Shown in pieces: positions 53,401 through 61,740 of a DNA stretch of 64,000 nt. Each line of letters begins with the position of its first letter. The stretch's first letter is position 1. The DNA is from Salinibacter sp. 10B (lineage in GTDB: Bacteria; Bacteroidota; Rhodothermia; Rhodothermales; Salinibacteraceae), in the NCBI RefSeq assembly GCF_002954405.1, contig NZ_MQWC01000004.1:3102668-3166667 (forward strand), written 5' to 3'. The position numbers and the translations under genes are program-made. The notes below the pieces were generated by a model, which did not search any database, was not told the DNA's origin, and saw nothing but the letters and a program-made list of their open reading frames with translations.

Positions 53401-54992
53401 CGTTTCACATGCCCGTCTCCTTCACGGAGTGGGCAGCCCCCTTTCAGATGCAGCCGCAGGCCTACCGGATGGTATCGGTGCCGGCGCGTCCGGCAGAGGG
53501 GATTCGGTCGGCTTTAGAGGCGGCCTACGGGGCCTACAACCCTGCCGAATGGCGACTGATGCGATGGGCACCGAGTGGTCGTGGGGAGGGGGCGGAGGGA
53601 GGGTACCGCGAGTATCCGCAGCTCGACTCCCTGCGGCCGGGGCAGGGCCTGTGGTTGATTACGTCGGGCGCCGACAGCCTTGCGGTAGGCGAGGGACGGA
53701 CGGTCGATGCGTCGAAGCCACAGACGATCGTGCTGGCGCCGGGGTGGACGCAGATTGGGAATCCCTTCGGGTTTGCGGTGCCGTGGTCGGCGGTGCGGGC
53801 GGCGTCGGGGATCGACTCGACCCAGGTGGGAGCGCCGGTAGGGTATCGGACGGGGGAGGGCTACCGCTATGGGGAGCCGGTGCTGTCGGCGTGGGAGGGG
53901 TACTTTTTGCACAACCGGGGATCTCAACCGGACACGCTGGTTGTGCCGCCAGTGGGGGCCACCACGACCGAGGGCGGCATGCAGCAGACGCGCGGACGGT
54001 CGGTGGGCCCGGAGGCGCTGGCGGGCACCGGTCGGCTCGGGGCTCCGGCGCGGCGTCCTTCGCATCAAGGCACTGCCGGACAGGAGGTGTCGAAGCGCGG
54101 CACTGGACAACAGGCGTCGGCCAGTGGGTCGCCCTCCGAAGAGGCCTCTACCGGACGGGGGACCGAAGGCAGCGTGTCGCCGAGCGGGCAGGGGGCGTCC
54201 GAGCGCGCGGCTCAACGGCCGGGCTATACCCTCCGGATTGGGGCGTGGCCCAGTGGTTCTGGCGGGGGCCGTCCGCATCGGGTATGGCTTGGGCTACGTC
54301 CGGAGGCACGGGAAGGCGCGGATGCACTGGATTTTGCGCAGGCCCCGCCGGTCGGACGGTCGGTGCGGCTGAGCGTTAGGGGAGACGAGAGGGACGCCAG
54401 TGGGGCGGGGCGGTGGGCCGGGAGCTTCAAGCCGCCGGTAGAGGGAGGCGTCCCGTCGGCCCAGGGGCGGAGCTGGCCTCTGGTTGTAAGCAACCAGGAC
54501 GAGGAGGCCGCGCAGACGGTTCAGCTCCGAGTGAAGGCCCAAGGCCACTTGCCGGAGGGACAGCGCCGCTACCTGCTGGATCTGGACCGGAAGCGCCGGA
54601 TGGTGGCTGGCCGAAAGCTAGTGTTGGAGCCAGGGGCGGTGCGGCGTTTGAAGGTGGTGGTCGGGACGGAGGCCTACGCGAGGGACAATAGCGAAGGGAT
54701 ATCGGTGGAGGCGTTCAGCAACGAACTGCGGGGGAACTATCCGAATCCATTTAGGGGAGAGACAACCATCGAGTACGTGTTGGCCGACCCGCAGGAGGTG
54801 ACGGTTCAGGTGTACAACGTGCTGGGGCAGCGGGTGCGCACGCTGGTCGATGGAAAAAAGAAGGCGGGACGGCACGCGATCCGGTGGGAGGGGAAAAGCC
54901 GGTATGGCCATCCGGTCGGGAGCGGGGTGTATTTCTATCGGATCGAGGCGACCGACTTCACCGAGACACGCAAAATGGTGCTGGTCCGGTAA
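50463..54992 (+). CDS. Large secreted FG-GAP/VCBS-repeat protein with T9SS-like C-terminal sorting domain
   Basis: 1509 aa from ATG 50463, chosen because the signal peptide starts there (AGIIAAVLLLLGGTSLLRAQ, ~19-38). Order: IPT/TIG domain (~40-120), at least seven FG-GAP/VCBS repeats (~135-485) with DVDNDGDLDLLVTG-type calcium-binding loops, a beta region, and ASPM/choice-of-anchor-like modules (~760-930). A Gly/Ser/Gln-rich linker (~1160-1270) and a ~70-residue C-terminal domain follow (GNYPNPFRGETTIEYVL ... GSGVYFYRIEATDF ... RKMVLVR) of the T9SS type A sorting kind. A secreted or cell-surface protein is inferred. Base composition turns markedly GC-rich and basic after ~53.5 kb. Confidence 0.88.
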   Translation: MDCFSLRDLLGSPAYSRAGIIAAVLLLLGGTSLLRAQTITALHPESGTSGTSVRIYGSGFGATPSENTVRFADVTAPVDSVGDGVLYARVPSGISGVVSVSVTVGGSTGAAAQRFSVVAGGGGRFAPFGAGIAGVQYGDADLGDVNGDGRLDLVVVGSDGSAPSTTLYLNQGGGDFTVADAGLVDVTGRDGTGASVGFGDVDNDGALDLLVVGSDGSIPTATLYLNDGAGNFSPAGVGIGGVTNSSADMGDVDNDGDLDLVVTGVTSDNIRTTMLYINQGGGDLIQSDVQLQGVSAGTSTFGDVDNDGDLDLLVTGRSAEDSYSTTLYKNDGSGNFTVAETGLPAVARGSADFGDVDADGDLDLVLTGEQAEQSGSAMLFENDGTGTFTPASELPAGVALGSSTFGDFDGDGAADLVLTGRDGTSTPTTLLYRNAGKGSFSLHTDSLTAVEYSTSDWGDLDGDGTLDLVVTGDTTGDGGPTATLYQNGGEFIPPAIGVDSSALTDTVAAGESRTQSIQIENIASDSAAAALQFNAFVTASDGDSTSKLLRATRRVDEWPLPVETSGEPVSFSPPGPKSHSDEPPLFLDDPVATDTATVNLDQVRMGISGEQINVVLEHAQPVDTSNYAFSLSFDVDQDTSTGVEYQVVGADLGSGGIFLSETTSDGTVTELPVAVDSSAVHFSVPLSFIEGTLPMNVSGAVGTSDYPSDWFPNQGSAPLGSVEWLSLSPTSGSLDPGVSVEMEATMTTDVLPPDTTVYGAVHILSNDPLQESVEIPVTLRVKGEAVLSARRDSVAIGRGQVGTNASEVRLVFENTGSGEATGLTLTLDNRADYTILDDTGEETLPPGSTRTARVAFHPDEAGTGQTAAVTLTSPVGTQATTVLTGTGVDAQVTTQTDREAAPRGEPIGISVTPQGPFEPTRRRLYARQGGGQEYQVQTDSSQIAEALVTRQGVDYYVVLQEGDFSVVVPGGTEAAAQDDPFHMPVSFTEWAAPFQMQPQAYRMVSVPARPAEGIRSALEAAYGAYNPAEWRLMRWAPSGRGEGAEGGYREYPQLDSLRPGQGLWLITSGADSLAVGEGRTVDASKPQTIVLAPGWTQIGNPFGFAVPWSAVRAASGIDSTQVGAPVGYRTGEGYRYGEPVLSAWEGYFLHNRGSQPDTLVVPPVGATTTEGGMQQTRGRSVGPEALAGTGRLGAPARRPSHQGTAGQEVSKRGTGQQASASGSPSEEASTGRGTEGSVSPSGQGASERAAQRPGYTLRIGAWPSGSGGGRPHRVWLGLRPEAREGADALDFAQAPPVGRSVRLSVRGDERDASGAGRWAGSFKPPVEGGVPSAQGRSWPLVVSNQDEEAAQTVQLRVKAQGHLPEGQRRYLLDLDRKRRMVAGRKLVLEPGAVRRLKVVVGTEAYARDNSEGISVEAFSNELRGNYPNPFRGETTIEYVLADPQEVTVQVYNVLGQRVRTLVDGKKKAGRHAIRWEGKSRYGHPVGSGVYFYRIEATDFTETRKMVLVR

Positions 54993-55183
54993 GCACGTTC
55001 AGGGCGTGCAGGCGTTCGGGCCGGCACGAGTGGCGTTGCGATCCTGGAGTGCAGCGAGTATCATGAGACGACCTTACCGTGTCTCCCGAACGGACCGGCT
55101 GCGGAGGGGCAATGAGGCGCGTTTCGTTCGGGACAGATTGAGTGCCACCACGTCAACTCTCTCAAACCCCATCTTCGATCTCT

Positions 55184-56422
55184 ATGTCCGGAAGCGCCTA
55201 CGAGACAACCAACAAGTATCTCCAAGATGGCTTTGACACCCTCGGGCTCGATCCGAAGACCGAGCACATGCTGAAGACACCGGCTCGGGAGGTTCGCGTC
55301 GAGCTCGTGATCAGGATGGATGACGACTCCGTCGGAAACTTTATTGGCTATCGGGTGCAGCACGACAATGCGCGCGGTCCGTTCAAGGGGGGGCTTCGTT
55401 ATGCTTCCAGCGTGAACCGAAACGAGGTGCAGTCCCTGGCCAGCCTTATGACCTGGAAGACGGCATTGATTGGGGTGCCGTACGGAGGAGCGAAGGGGGG
55501 CATTCAGGTCGATCCGCAGGAACTGAGCACTGGCGAGACTGAACGCCTCACGCGGTGTTTTGTGGAAACGACCCACGAATTTATCGGGCCGACGACGGAC
55601 ATTCCGGCGCCGGATATGAATACGGATGGACAGGTAATGGCGTGGCTCTTTGATGAGTACTCTAATTTCCACGGGTTCGAACCGGCAGTCGTCACGGGAA
55701 AACCGGTCGATGTGCATGGCTCGGTTGGGCGCGAGGCGGCCACTGGGCGGGGGTGTATGTTTGCGCTTCGTGAAGTGCTCAACCACGAAGGAAAAAGCAT
55801 AGAAGGCACAGAGATCGCCATTCAGGGCTTCGGCAACGTGGGAAGCTGGGCCGCGCGACTACTGCACGAGAAGGGGGCCAAGATCACAGCGGTGAGCGAC
55901 ATTACAGGGGGCTACCACGACCCGACGGGGCTCGACATTCCATCTGTTTGGGAGCACGTGGCGGCAGAGGGAACCCTGGAGCGTTTTGACGACGCCCCCT
56001 CGATCACGAATGAGGAGCTGATGACTCTCGACTGCGACGTGCTAATGCCGGCGGCGATTGGTGGCGTGCTTACCGAAGAGAACGCCGACGACGTGCAGGC
56101 CGATTACGTACTGGAGGCGGCCAACGGCCCAACCACCTATGCGGCCAATCAGATTCTGGAAAATCGGGGCATTACCTGCATTCCTGACATCTTCGCAAAC
56201 GCAGGTGGAGTGACGGTGAGCTACTTTGAGTGGGCCCAGAACATCCAGCACTTTAGCTGGACCGAGTCGGAGATCAACGAGCAGCTGGAGGAGCGCTTCG
56301 TCGATGCACATGCGGCTCTGCGCGACACGATGACGGAGTACGACGTGTCGATGCGGACCGCTGCATTCGTCAACGCCATCGATCAGGTCTGTCACGCCAC
56401 CGAGATGCGAGGCTTGCAGTAA
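55184..56422 (+). CDS. gdhA: Glutamate dehydrogenase (Glu/Leu/Phe/Val dehydrogenase family)
   Basis: 412 aa from ATG 55184 (an upstream ATG at 55142 lacks conserved residues). Substrate-domain motifs are GPFKGGLRY and the catalytic-lysine segment VPYGGAKGGI (near residue 105), with PAPDMNT. The NAD(P) domain has IQGFGNVGSWAA (~222-233). Interconverts glutamate and 2-oxoglutarate plus ammonia. At ~412 aa it is the short, hexameric catabolic-type enzyme. Glutamate is also an osmolyte in halophiles. Confidence 0.93.
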   Translation: MSGSAYETTNKYLQDGFDTLGLDPKTEHMLKTPAREVRVELVIRMDDDSVGNFIGYRVQHDNARGPFKGGLRYASSVNRNEVQSLASLMTWKTALIGVPYGGAKGGIQVDPQELSTGETERLTRCFVETTHEFIGPTTDIPAPDMNTDGQVMAWLFDEYSNFHGFEPAVVTGKPVDVHGSVGREAATGRGCMFALREVLNHEGKSIEGTEIAIQGFGNVGSWAARLLHEKGAKITAVSDITGGYHDPTGLDIPSVWEHVAAEGTLERFDDAPSITNEELMTLDCDVLMPAAIGGVLTEENADDVQADYVLEAANGPTTYAANQILENRGITCIPDIFANAGGVTVSYFEWAQNIQHFSWTESEINEQLEERFVDAHAALRDTMTEYDVSMRTAAFVNAIDQVCHATEMRGLQ

Positions 56423-56434
56423 TGAAAGGGAGGA

Positions 56435-56869
56435 TTACGACTGGGCTCTGTGGGCTCGTGCGGATGAGGGGTACGGCCGGTCGTTTTCAACAATCGCGAC
56501 GGCTTCGATTTCCACCAGCAGTGCCGGCTCGATCAGGCGATTGACTTCTACCATGCTGGTTGCCGGGCGAATGTCCCCAAACACCTCGCCGTGGGCCCTC
56601 CCAATCGCGTTCCACTGATCGATATTCACGACGAAGAGTCGGGTGCGCACTACATTTTCAAGTGCTGCCCCAGCTTCTTGAAGGGCCGCGTCGATATTGT
56701 TCAGGGCCTGTTTGGTTTGACGGTACGGATCACCGACGCCCACAATATTGCCCTCTTCGTTCGTTGCCGTCGTGCCGGCCACATGCACATGCGATCCGGC
56801 GCGTACGGCCCGGGAGTAGCCGACCTGGGCTTCCCACTCGGTGTCACTGGAGATACGTTGGTGCTTCAT
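56435..56869 (-). CDS. ridA: RidA-family (YjgF/YER057c/UK114) enamine/imine deaminase
   Basis: 144 aa. Family motifs present: [20 protein letters not shown] (~17-36), [33 protein letters not shown], and [23 protein letters not shown] with the conserved arginine position replaced by a leucine-rich strand typical of Rid subgroups. RidA proteins hydrolyse reactive 2-aminoacrylate-type intermediates from PLP enzymes. It lies 38 bp downstream of a PLP decarboxylase in the same direction, consistent with that role. It may belong to a Rid subfamily other than the archetype. Confidence 0.85.
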   Translation of the reverse strand: MKHQRISSDTEWEAQVGYSRAVRAGSHVHVAGTTATNEEGNIVGVGDPYRQTKQALNNIDAALQEAGAALENVVRTRLFVVNIDQWNAIGRAHGEVFGDIRPATSMVEVNRLIEPALLVEIEAVAIVENDRPYPSSARAHRAQS

Positions 56870-56907
56870 GATGGGAGACAGTTGTGCTGGAAACGAGCGG
56901 AGGGGAC

Positions 56908-58323
56908 CTACACCTGGACGCTGTGCCGGAGTTCGTCGAGCCGGTCCAGGGCCATCTGAATGTCTCGGGCGGCTGTGCGTGGATTAATCGGACAGAGGCG
57001 GAGCACCGGACGCCCGTTGAGTGTCGTTTTCGTGAGGAAGATCTGGTCTTCCTCATTAATCGCTGGGGCCAGCCGGCGGTTGAGGGCATCAATTCGAGAT
57101 TTGTCCCACCCGTCCGGTGCGCACCGAAACGTCACGACGCCCATCTGCGCGGGCGTGACCACCCTCCATTCGGACTGATTGCGGAGAAGTCGTTCGGCCT
57201 GCTCGGCCCGTTCGAATCCTTGCTCTACCGCTGCTGCAACGTGTTCACGGCCAAAGACTTTGAGGGTCATCCACAGCTTGAGGGCACGAAAGCTGCGGGT
57301 CAGTTGGATGCCGTACGCCGAGAAGTTTACCTCCTCGTCGGCGCCCATCGCATCTTCGAGGTATTCGCCTTCGAGCCGAAAGGCACGGCGCAGGTGAGTC
57401 GTGTCCCGTACCAGCACCCCGCCAATCTCGAAGGGTTGAAAGAGCCACTTGTGAGGATCAAGAGTGATCGAGTCCGCGCGATCGAGACCGTTGAGGCGAT
57501 CCGTCCCGCGCTCGCAGATGGCGGTAGGCGCCCCATACGCCCCGTCCACGTGCAGCCAGAGGTCCTCCGCTTCGGCCCGCTCGGCCAGGGCCGGCAGCGG
57601 ATCCACGGCGCCCGTGTTGGTGGTCCCTGCGTTGGCGATCACACAGAAAGGGCGGCGGCCGTCGGCGCGGTCGGTCGCAATAGCCTCCGTTAGGGCCTCC
57701 ACGTCGAGGCGAAACTGGTCGTCGGAGGGGAGGCGGCGCAGTTGCTGAGGCTGAAATCCAAGAAGGCGGAACGCCCGGTCTACCGACGTGTGCGTTTGGT
57801 CGGAGCAGTACGCCACCGCATCGTCCAGTACGTCGTCTAGTTGGGCGTGGCGGGCAGCGGCAAGGGCCGTCACGTTTGCCATGGATCCGCCGCTGGTGAA
57901 CAGCCCGCCTGCGTCGTCCGGTAGGCCGCACATCGACCGGAGCCAGTCGATGGTTATCAGCTCCACCTGAGCCGCCGCAGCCCCCGAGATCCAAGTCCCG
58001 GAGAAGATGTTGAAGCCCGATGCTAGGGCATCGGCCATTGTCCCGATGAAGTTGTTTGGGCCCGGCACGAAGCCGAAGAAGCGTGCGTGATCGATTCGTC
58101 TCGTGTTGGGCAGGATGTCCTCCTCCACCTGATCGAGCACGGCGTGCGGATCCGCGCCTGTTTCTGGAAGGTCCTCCCGAAGCGCCTCCTCCAGCGCCGC
58201 CCGAGAAGGGGAGCGGCCTGTGTTTTCGTCTGTTTCCGCAAAATGATCAACCAGGAGGTCGACGATGCGATAGCCCAGCGACCGCATCTGCTCGCGTGAG
58301 AGCTGAAGGCCGTCTCGATCCAT
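56908..58323 (-). CDS. PLP-dependent group II decarboxylase (aromatic-L-amino-acid decarboxylase-like)
   Basis: 471 aa from ATG 58323. Fold-type I PLP motifs: [15 protein letters not shown] (phosphate loop), [35 protein letters not shown] with the PLP-nitrogen Asp, and the Schiff-base lysine in DPHKWLFQP. It decarboxylates an amino acid to an amine; aromatic, glutamate or diaminobutyrate substrates all occur in the family and cannot be told apart here. It lies just after uxuA (73 bp) and before ridA, and may or may not be part of the uronate transcript. Confidence 0.9.
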   Translation of the reverse strand: MDRDGLQLSREQMRSLGYRIVDLLVDHFAETDENTGRSPSRAALEEALREDLPETGADPHAVLDQVEEDILPNTRRIDHARFFGFVPGPNNFIGTMADALASGFNIFSGTWISGAAAAQVELITIDWLRSMCGLPDDAGGLFTSGGSMANVTALAAARHAQLDDVLDDAVAYCSDQTHTSVDRAFRLLGFQPQQLRRLPSDDQFRLDVEALTEAIATDRADGRRPFCVIANAGTTNTGAVDPLPALAERAEAEDLWLHVDGAYGAPTAICERGTDRLNGLDRADSITLDPHKWLFQPFEIGGVLVRDTTHLRRAFRLEGEYLEDAMGADEEVNFSAYGIQLTRSFRALKLWMTLKVFGREHVAAAVEQGFERAEQAERLLRNQSEWRVVTPAQMGVVTFRCAPDGWDKSRIDALNRRLAPAINEEDQIFLTKTTLNGRPVLRLCPINPRTAARDIQMALDRLDELRHSVQV

Positions 58324-58395
58324 GAGTGGAAATGTTTTTGGGAAAAACAGGCGGGCCTGAAACGTACCTGTTTTCCCCAACGGGATCAAGAGGCG

Positions 58396-59424
58396 TTAGT
58401 CCAGCGCGTCCCAGAGTCCGTGCAGATAGCTGGCCCCGAGGGCCCGGTCGTGGAGGCCGTAGCCGGGGCGTCCCGTTTCTCCCCAGATCATGCGGCCGTG
58501 GTCGGGGCGGAGCGGCCCGTCGAAGCCAATATCTTTGAGGGCACGCAGAACGGCATGAAAGTCGACGTCGCCTTCCGGATGCGCCGTTTCGTGGAATTGC
58601 TTCGGTCCCGTGACCGCCACGTTGCGGGCGTGGACGAAGTGGATACGGTCGTTCAGTCGACGGACGATGGTTGGGAGGTCCTGCGAGGGATCCGCTCCGA
58701 GGGAGCCCGTGCAGAGGGTCACGCCGTTTGCGGGGCTGTCCACGAGCTCCGTAAGTCGCTGAAGGGCGTCCCCGCTCGTGACGATGCGGGGCAGGCCGAA
58801 GAGGGACCAGGGGGGATCGTCCGGGTGGATGGCGAGCGGGACGCCCACACGCTCGGCCACCGGCACCACCCGCTCCAAGAAGTAGGCAAGGTTCACCCAC
58901 AAGTCCTCGGCCGACACATCGTCGTAGGCGTCCATGAGGGCCCGCAGGTCGGCGGGGTCGTAGGCGGTGGCCCAGCCGGGCAGGCCCGACAGCTCGTCGA
59001 TGTCGTCGAGTTGCTGGAGCGTGTTGTGATCGTAGCTGAGTGTGGTGGAGCCGTCGGGGAGTGGCGTGTCGGTTGAGGTGCGCGTCCAGTCCACCACCGG
59101 CATAAAGTTGTAGCAGACCACGTCGGCCCCGACCGCGGCCACGTGTTCGAGCGACTGACGGAAGGCATCGATGTGGCGGTCGCGTCCCGACCGTCCCAGT
59201 TTGATGTCTTCGTGGACGGGGATGCTCTCGATCACAGACAGCTGAAGGTTGGCTGCTTCCACCTGGTCGCGGAGCTGTTTGAGCCGGTCGAGCGGCCACG
59301 CGGTGCCCACCGGCACGTCGTAGAGCGCACTGACGATGTTCGTCATGCCAGGGATCTGGCGGATCTTCGTCAGCGACACCGGGTCGTCGGGGCCGTACCA
59401 GCGGAACGAGAGGTGCATCGGCAA
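58396..59424 (-). CDS. uxuA: Mannonate dehydratase
   Basis: 342 aa. UxuA TIM-barrel features: MHLSFRWYGPDDPVSLTKIRQIPGM at the start (positions 3-27), NFMPVVDWTRT, PLAIHPDDPPWSLFGLPRI, GVTLCTGSLGADPSQDL, and FVHARNVA with metal-binding Cys/His/Asp residues. It converts D-mannonate to 2-keto-3-deoxygluconate. It lies downstream of eda and uxaC in the same operon. It is somewhat shorter than E. coli UxuA (~394 aa), as in many non-enteric homologues. Confidence 0.95.
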   Translation of the reverse strand: MPMHLSFRWYGPDDPVSLTKIRQIPGMTNIVSALYDVPVGTAWPLDRLKQLRDQVEAANLQLSVIESIPVHEDIKLGRSGRDRHIDAFRQSLEHVAAVGADVVCYNFMPVVDWTRTSTDTPLPDGSTTLSYDHNTLQQLDDIDELSGLPGWATAYDPADLRALMDAYDDVSAEDLWVNLAYFLERVVPVAERVGVPLAIHPDDPPWSLFGLPRIVTSGDALQRLTELVDSPANGVTLCTGSLGADPSQDLPTIVRRLNDRIHFVHARNVAVTGPKQFHETAHPEGDVDFHAVLRALKDIGFDGPLRPDHGRMIWGETGRPGYGLHDRALGASYLHGLWDALD

Positions 59425-59469
59425 AGGGAAGGGGCGAGGAGAAGGAACGGGAGGGGAAGGGTCGGCCCA

Positions 59470-60120
59470 CTACCCGCGGACCTCGTCAATGGTGCGGCGG
59501 AGGGTGCGGGCATTTTCGGTGAGCTGATCGAAATCTCCCTCGGCAATCGCGTCGTCGTCGAGCAGGGCGCTGCCGATGCCCACCATCGACGCGCCGGCGT
59601 TTAGCCATCGATCCACATCCGTGAGGCCTACGCCGCCGGTCGGCATCAGCGTGAGGTGCGGCATCGGGGCTTTGAGGGCACTGACGAACCCTGGCCCGAC
59701 GGAACTTGCCGGAAAGACCTTCACCACGTCCGCGCCGAGCTCATGGGCACGCTGCACCTCGGTAGGGGTAAACGCGCCGGGAATCGCGGGCACGTCGTAG
59801 CGGTGGCACGTCTCAATCATCTCGGCCTTGAGCACCGGACTCACCACGTACTGCGCCCCCGCGCTGATGGCTCGTCGGGCCGTGGGGCCGTCGAGGACGG
59901 AGCCTACGCCGATGAGGACGTCCTCATCGGCCGCGTAGGCCGAGGTCGCCTCCTCGATAACGCGCAAGGCGTTCGGCGTCGTCATGGTAATCTCGATGGC
60001 TGGAATGCCCCCCGCCCGAATGGCGTCGATGACTCGCATGAGCTTCTGCGCGTCCGCCATGCGGATAATGGCCACGGCGCCCGTATTGCCGAGGGTGTGC
60101 ACGAGGTCATGTCGGGTCAT
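59470..60120 (-). CDS. eda: KDPG (2-keto-3-deoxy-6-phosphogluconate) aldolase
   Basis: 216 aa. Class I aldolase barrel with AVAIIRM, the catalytic Glu region AIEITMTTPNA, LIGVGSVLD, AQYVVSPVL, the Schiff-base lysine in DVVKVFPASS, and LMPTGGV. It splits KDPG to pyruvate and glyceraldehyde 3-phosphate, ending uronate degradation. A KDG kinase (kdgK), needed to make the substrate, is not seen in the window. Located 45 bp upstream of uxuA. Confidence 0.94.
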   Translation of the reverse strand: MTRHDLVHTLGNTGAVAIIRMADAQKLMRVIDAIRAGGIPAIEITMTTPNALRVIEEATSAYAADEDVLIGVGSVLDGPTARRAISAGAQYVVSPVLKAEMIETCHRYDVPAIPGAFTPTEVQRAHELGADVVKVFPASSVGPGFVSALKAPMPHLTLMPTGGVGLTDVDRWLNAGASMVGIGSALLDDDAIAEGDFDQLTENARTLRRTIDEVRG

Positions 60121-60249
60121 GGGAGGGTCGGTACAGTTGAGGTCAGTGGGGCCAGATGATTCGTTGCACAGGAGCGTCGCGTACCCCGACGGCTGCCGGT
60201 GGACCGTTGTCGATTATCGGAGGGCATCCGGATTCCTGGAAGCCGGACG

Positions 60250-61671
60250 TCACTCTGTCCCCAGGTTGTAGGTGTCACGCACCAGGCCGATCGCGAGGTC
60301 CTCCATGATGTCGTGGGCCTCATCCAATTCGATTTGATGACGGGCGACGAGCGTGGCCACGTAATTGGCGTCGAGGCGGCGGGCGAGGTCGTGCCGGGCG
60401 GGGATGGAGAGGAACGCACGGGTATCGTCGTTGAATCCGGCGGTGTTGTAGAAGCCGGCCGTTTCCGTAATTTGGCGACGATAGCGCTTCATGCCCTCGA
60501 TGCTGTCGAAGAACCACCAGGGGGGACCGATCCGCATCGCCGGGTAATGGCCGGCCAGGGGCGCCAGCTCGCGTCCGTACGACGTCTCGTCGAGGGTAAA
60601 GACGACCAGGGAGAAGTCTGGATTGGTGCCGTACGCATTGAGCAGGGCCTTCAGGTTGCGTGTGTATTCGGTGCGCACCGGAATATCGCCCCCGACGTCG
60701 GCGCCGAAGCGCTGATACAAGGCCTCGTTGTGGTTGCGGTACGAGCCCGGATGGATCTGCATCACGAGGCCGTCATCCACGCTCATGCGCGCCATTTCCA
60801 TGAGCATGTGGGCCTCGAACTGGGCCTGGTCGTCCTCGGTGGCCTCTCCCGCCAGCGCCCGCTGGAAGATGCGCTCGGCCGCCCCGTCGGACAGGCGCTC
60901 TGTGTGAGGGTTGTAGACGCCGTGGTCCGTGGAGGTGGCCCCCATTTCTTTGAAGTAGGCGCGCCGGTCTTCGAGGGCCTGCACAAACGCCTCATACGAG
61001 TCGATGGTCGTGTCGGCGGCGTCGGCGAGGCGATGGAGTTCCTTCTTCCACCCGTCCGCCGCAATCTGGAGGGCGGCGTCGGGGCGGAAGCAGGGCACCA
61101 CGCGCCCGTCCCAGTCCGACGCACGGAGCGCCTGGTGGTGCTCCAGGGAATCGGACGCGGCGTCCGTGGTCGTGAGAACGTCGATGTCGAACTGGTCGAA
61201 GAGCGCCCGCGGGCGAAACTCGGGTTGCTGCAGCTTGGACTGAATCTGGTCGTAGATGTCCATTGCCGTGTCGCCATCCAGCCGTTGACGCACGTCGAAG
61301 ACGGTGTAGAGCTCGTAGTCGAGCCAGGCGCGGGTCGGGGTGCCGCGGAAGAGGTAGTAGTGTTCGCCAAACGTCTGCCAGATGGTGCGGGGGTTGTCTT
61401 CCACCGGCGTGCCGTCCACTGTCGGAATGCCCAGATCCTCCAGCCGAAGGCCCTGCGAGTACAGCATCCGAAAAATGTAGTGGTCCGGCGTGAAGATGAG
61501 GGAGGTCGGTTCCGGGAACGGCTCGTTTTCGGCCAGGAGCGCCGGCGGCACGTGGCCATGCGGACACACGAGGGGCAGATCGCGCACCTCGCTGTACAGC
61601 ATCCGCGCGATGCGGCGAATGGCGGGGTTCGGATCGAAGAAGCGGTCGTCGTGGAGGGTGAGACGAGCCAT
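60250..61671 (-). CDS. uxaC: Glucuronate/galacturonate isomerase
   Basis: 473 aa. UxaC features: N-terminal metal-binding CPHGHVPP (His-x-His, ~37-42), DHYIFRMLYSQG, DQFDIDVLTTTDAA, MQIHPGSYRNHN, and a C-terminal AGHYPAMRIGPPWWFFDS with ETAGFYNTAGFNDDTRAF. Isomerises D-glucuronate to fructuronate (or galacturonate to tagaturonate). It lies 130 bp upstream of eda and 70 bp downstream of dctM. The fructuronate reductase (uxuB) that should link it to UxuA is not seen here. Confidence 0.95.
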   Translation of the reverse strand: MARLTLHDDRFFDPNPAIRRIARMLYSEVRDLPLVCPHGHVPPALLAENEPFPEPTSLIFTPDHYIFRMLYSQGLRLEDLGIPTVDGTPVEDNPRTIWQTFGEHYYLFRGTPTRAWLDYELYTVFDVRQRLDGDTAMDIYDQIQSKLQQPEFRPRALFDQFDIDVLTTTDAASDSLEHHQALRASDWDGRVVPCFRPDAALQIAADGWKKELHRLADAADTTIDSYEAFVQALEDRRAYFKEMGATSTDHGVYNPHTERLSDGAAERIFQRALAGEATEDDQAQFEAHMLMEMARMSVDDGLVMQIHPGSYRNHNEALYQRFGADVGGDIPVRTEYTRNLKALLNAYGTNPDFSLVVFTLDETSYGRELAPLAGHYPAMRIGPPWWFFDSIEGMKRYRRQITETAGFYNTAGFNDDTRAFLSIPARHDLARRLDANYVATLVARHQIELDEAHDIMEDLAIGLVRDTYNLGTE

Positions 61672-61740
61672 TGCGGAGGGGGTTGAGCAGAGAGCGGCGA
61701 ATCCGCGGGCGAGGGACTGTGGCGACCGGACGCCGGGAGG

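Noticed and set aside
53429-54379. 316-aa alternate plus-strand frame in the large surface protein
   Set aside because: Gly/Arg-rich shadow caused by high GC; the main frame continues unbroken into a recognisable sorting domain. The local composition is still reported as a finding.
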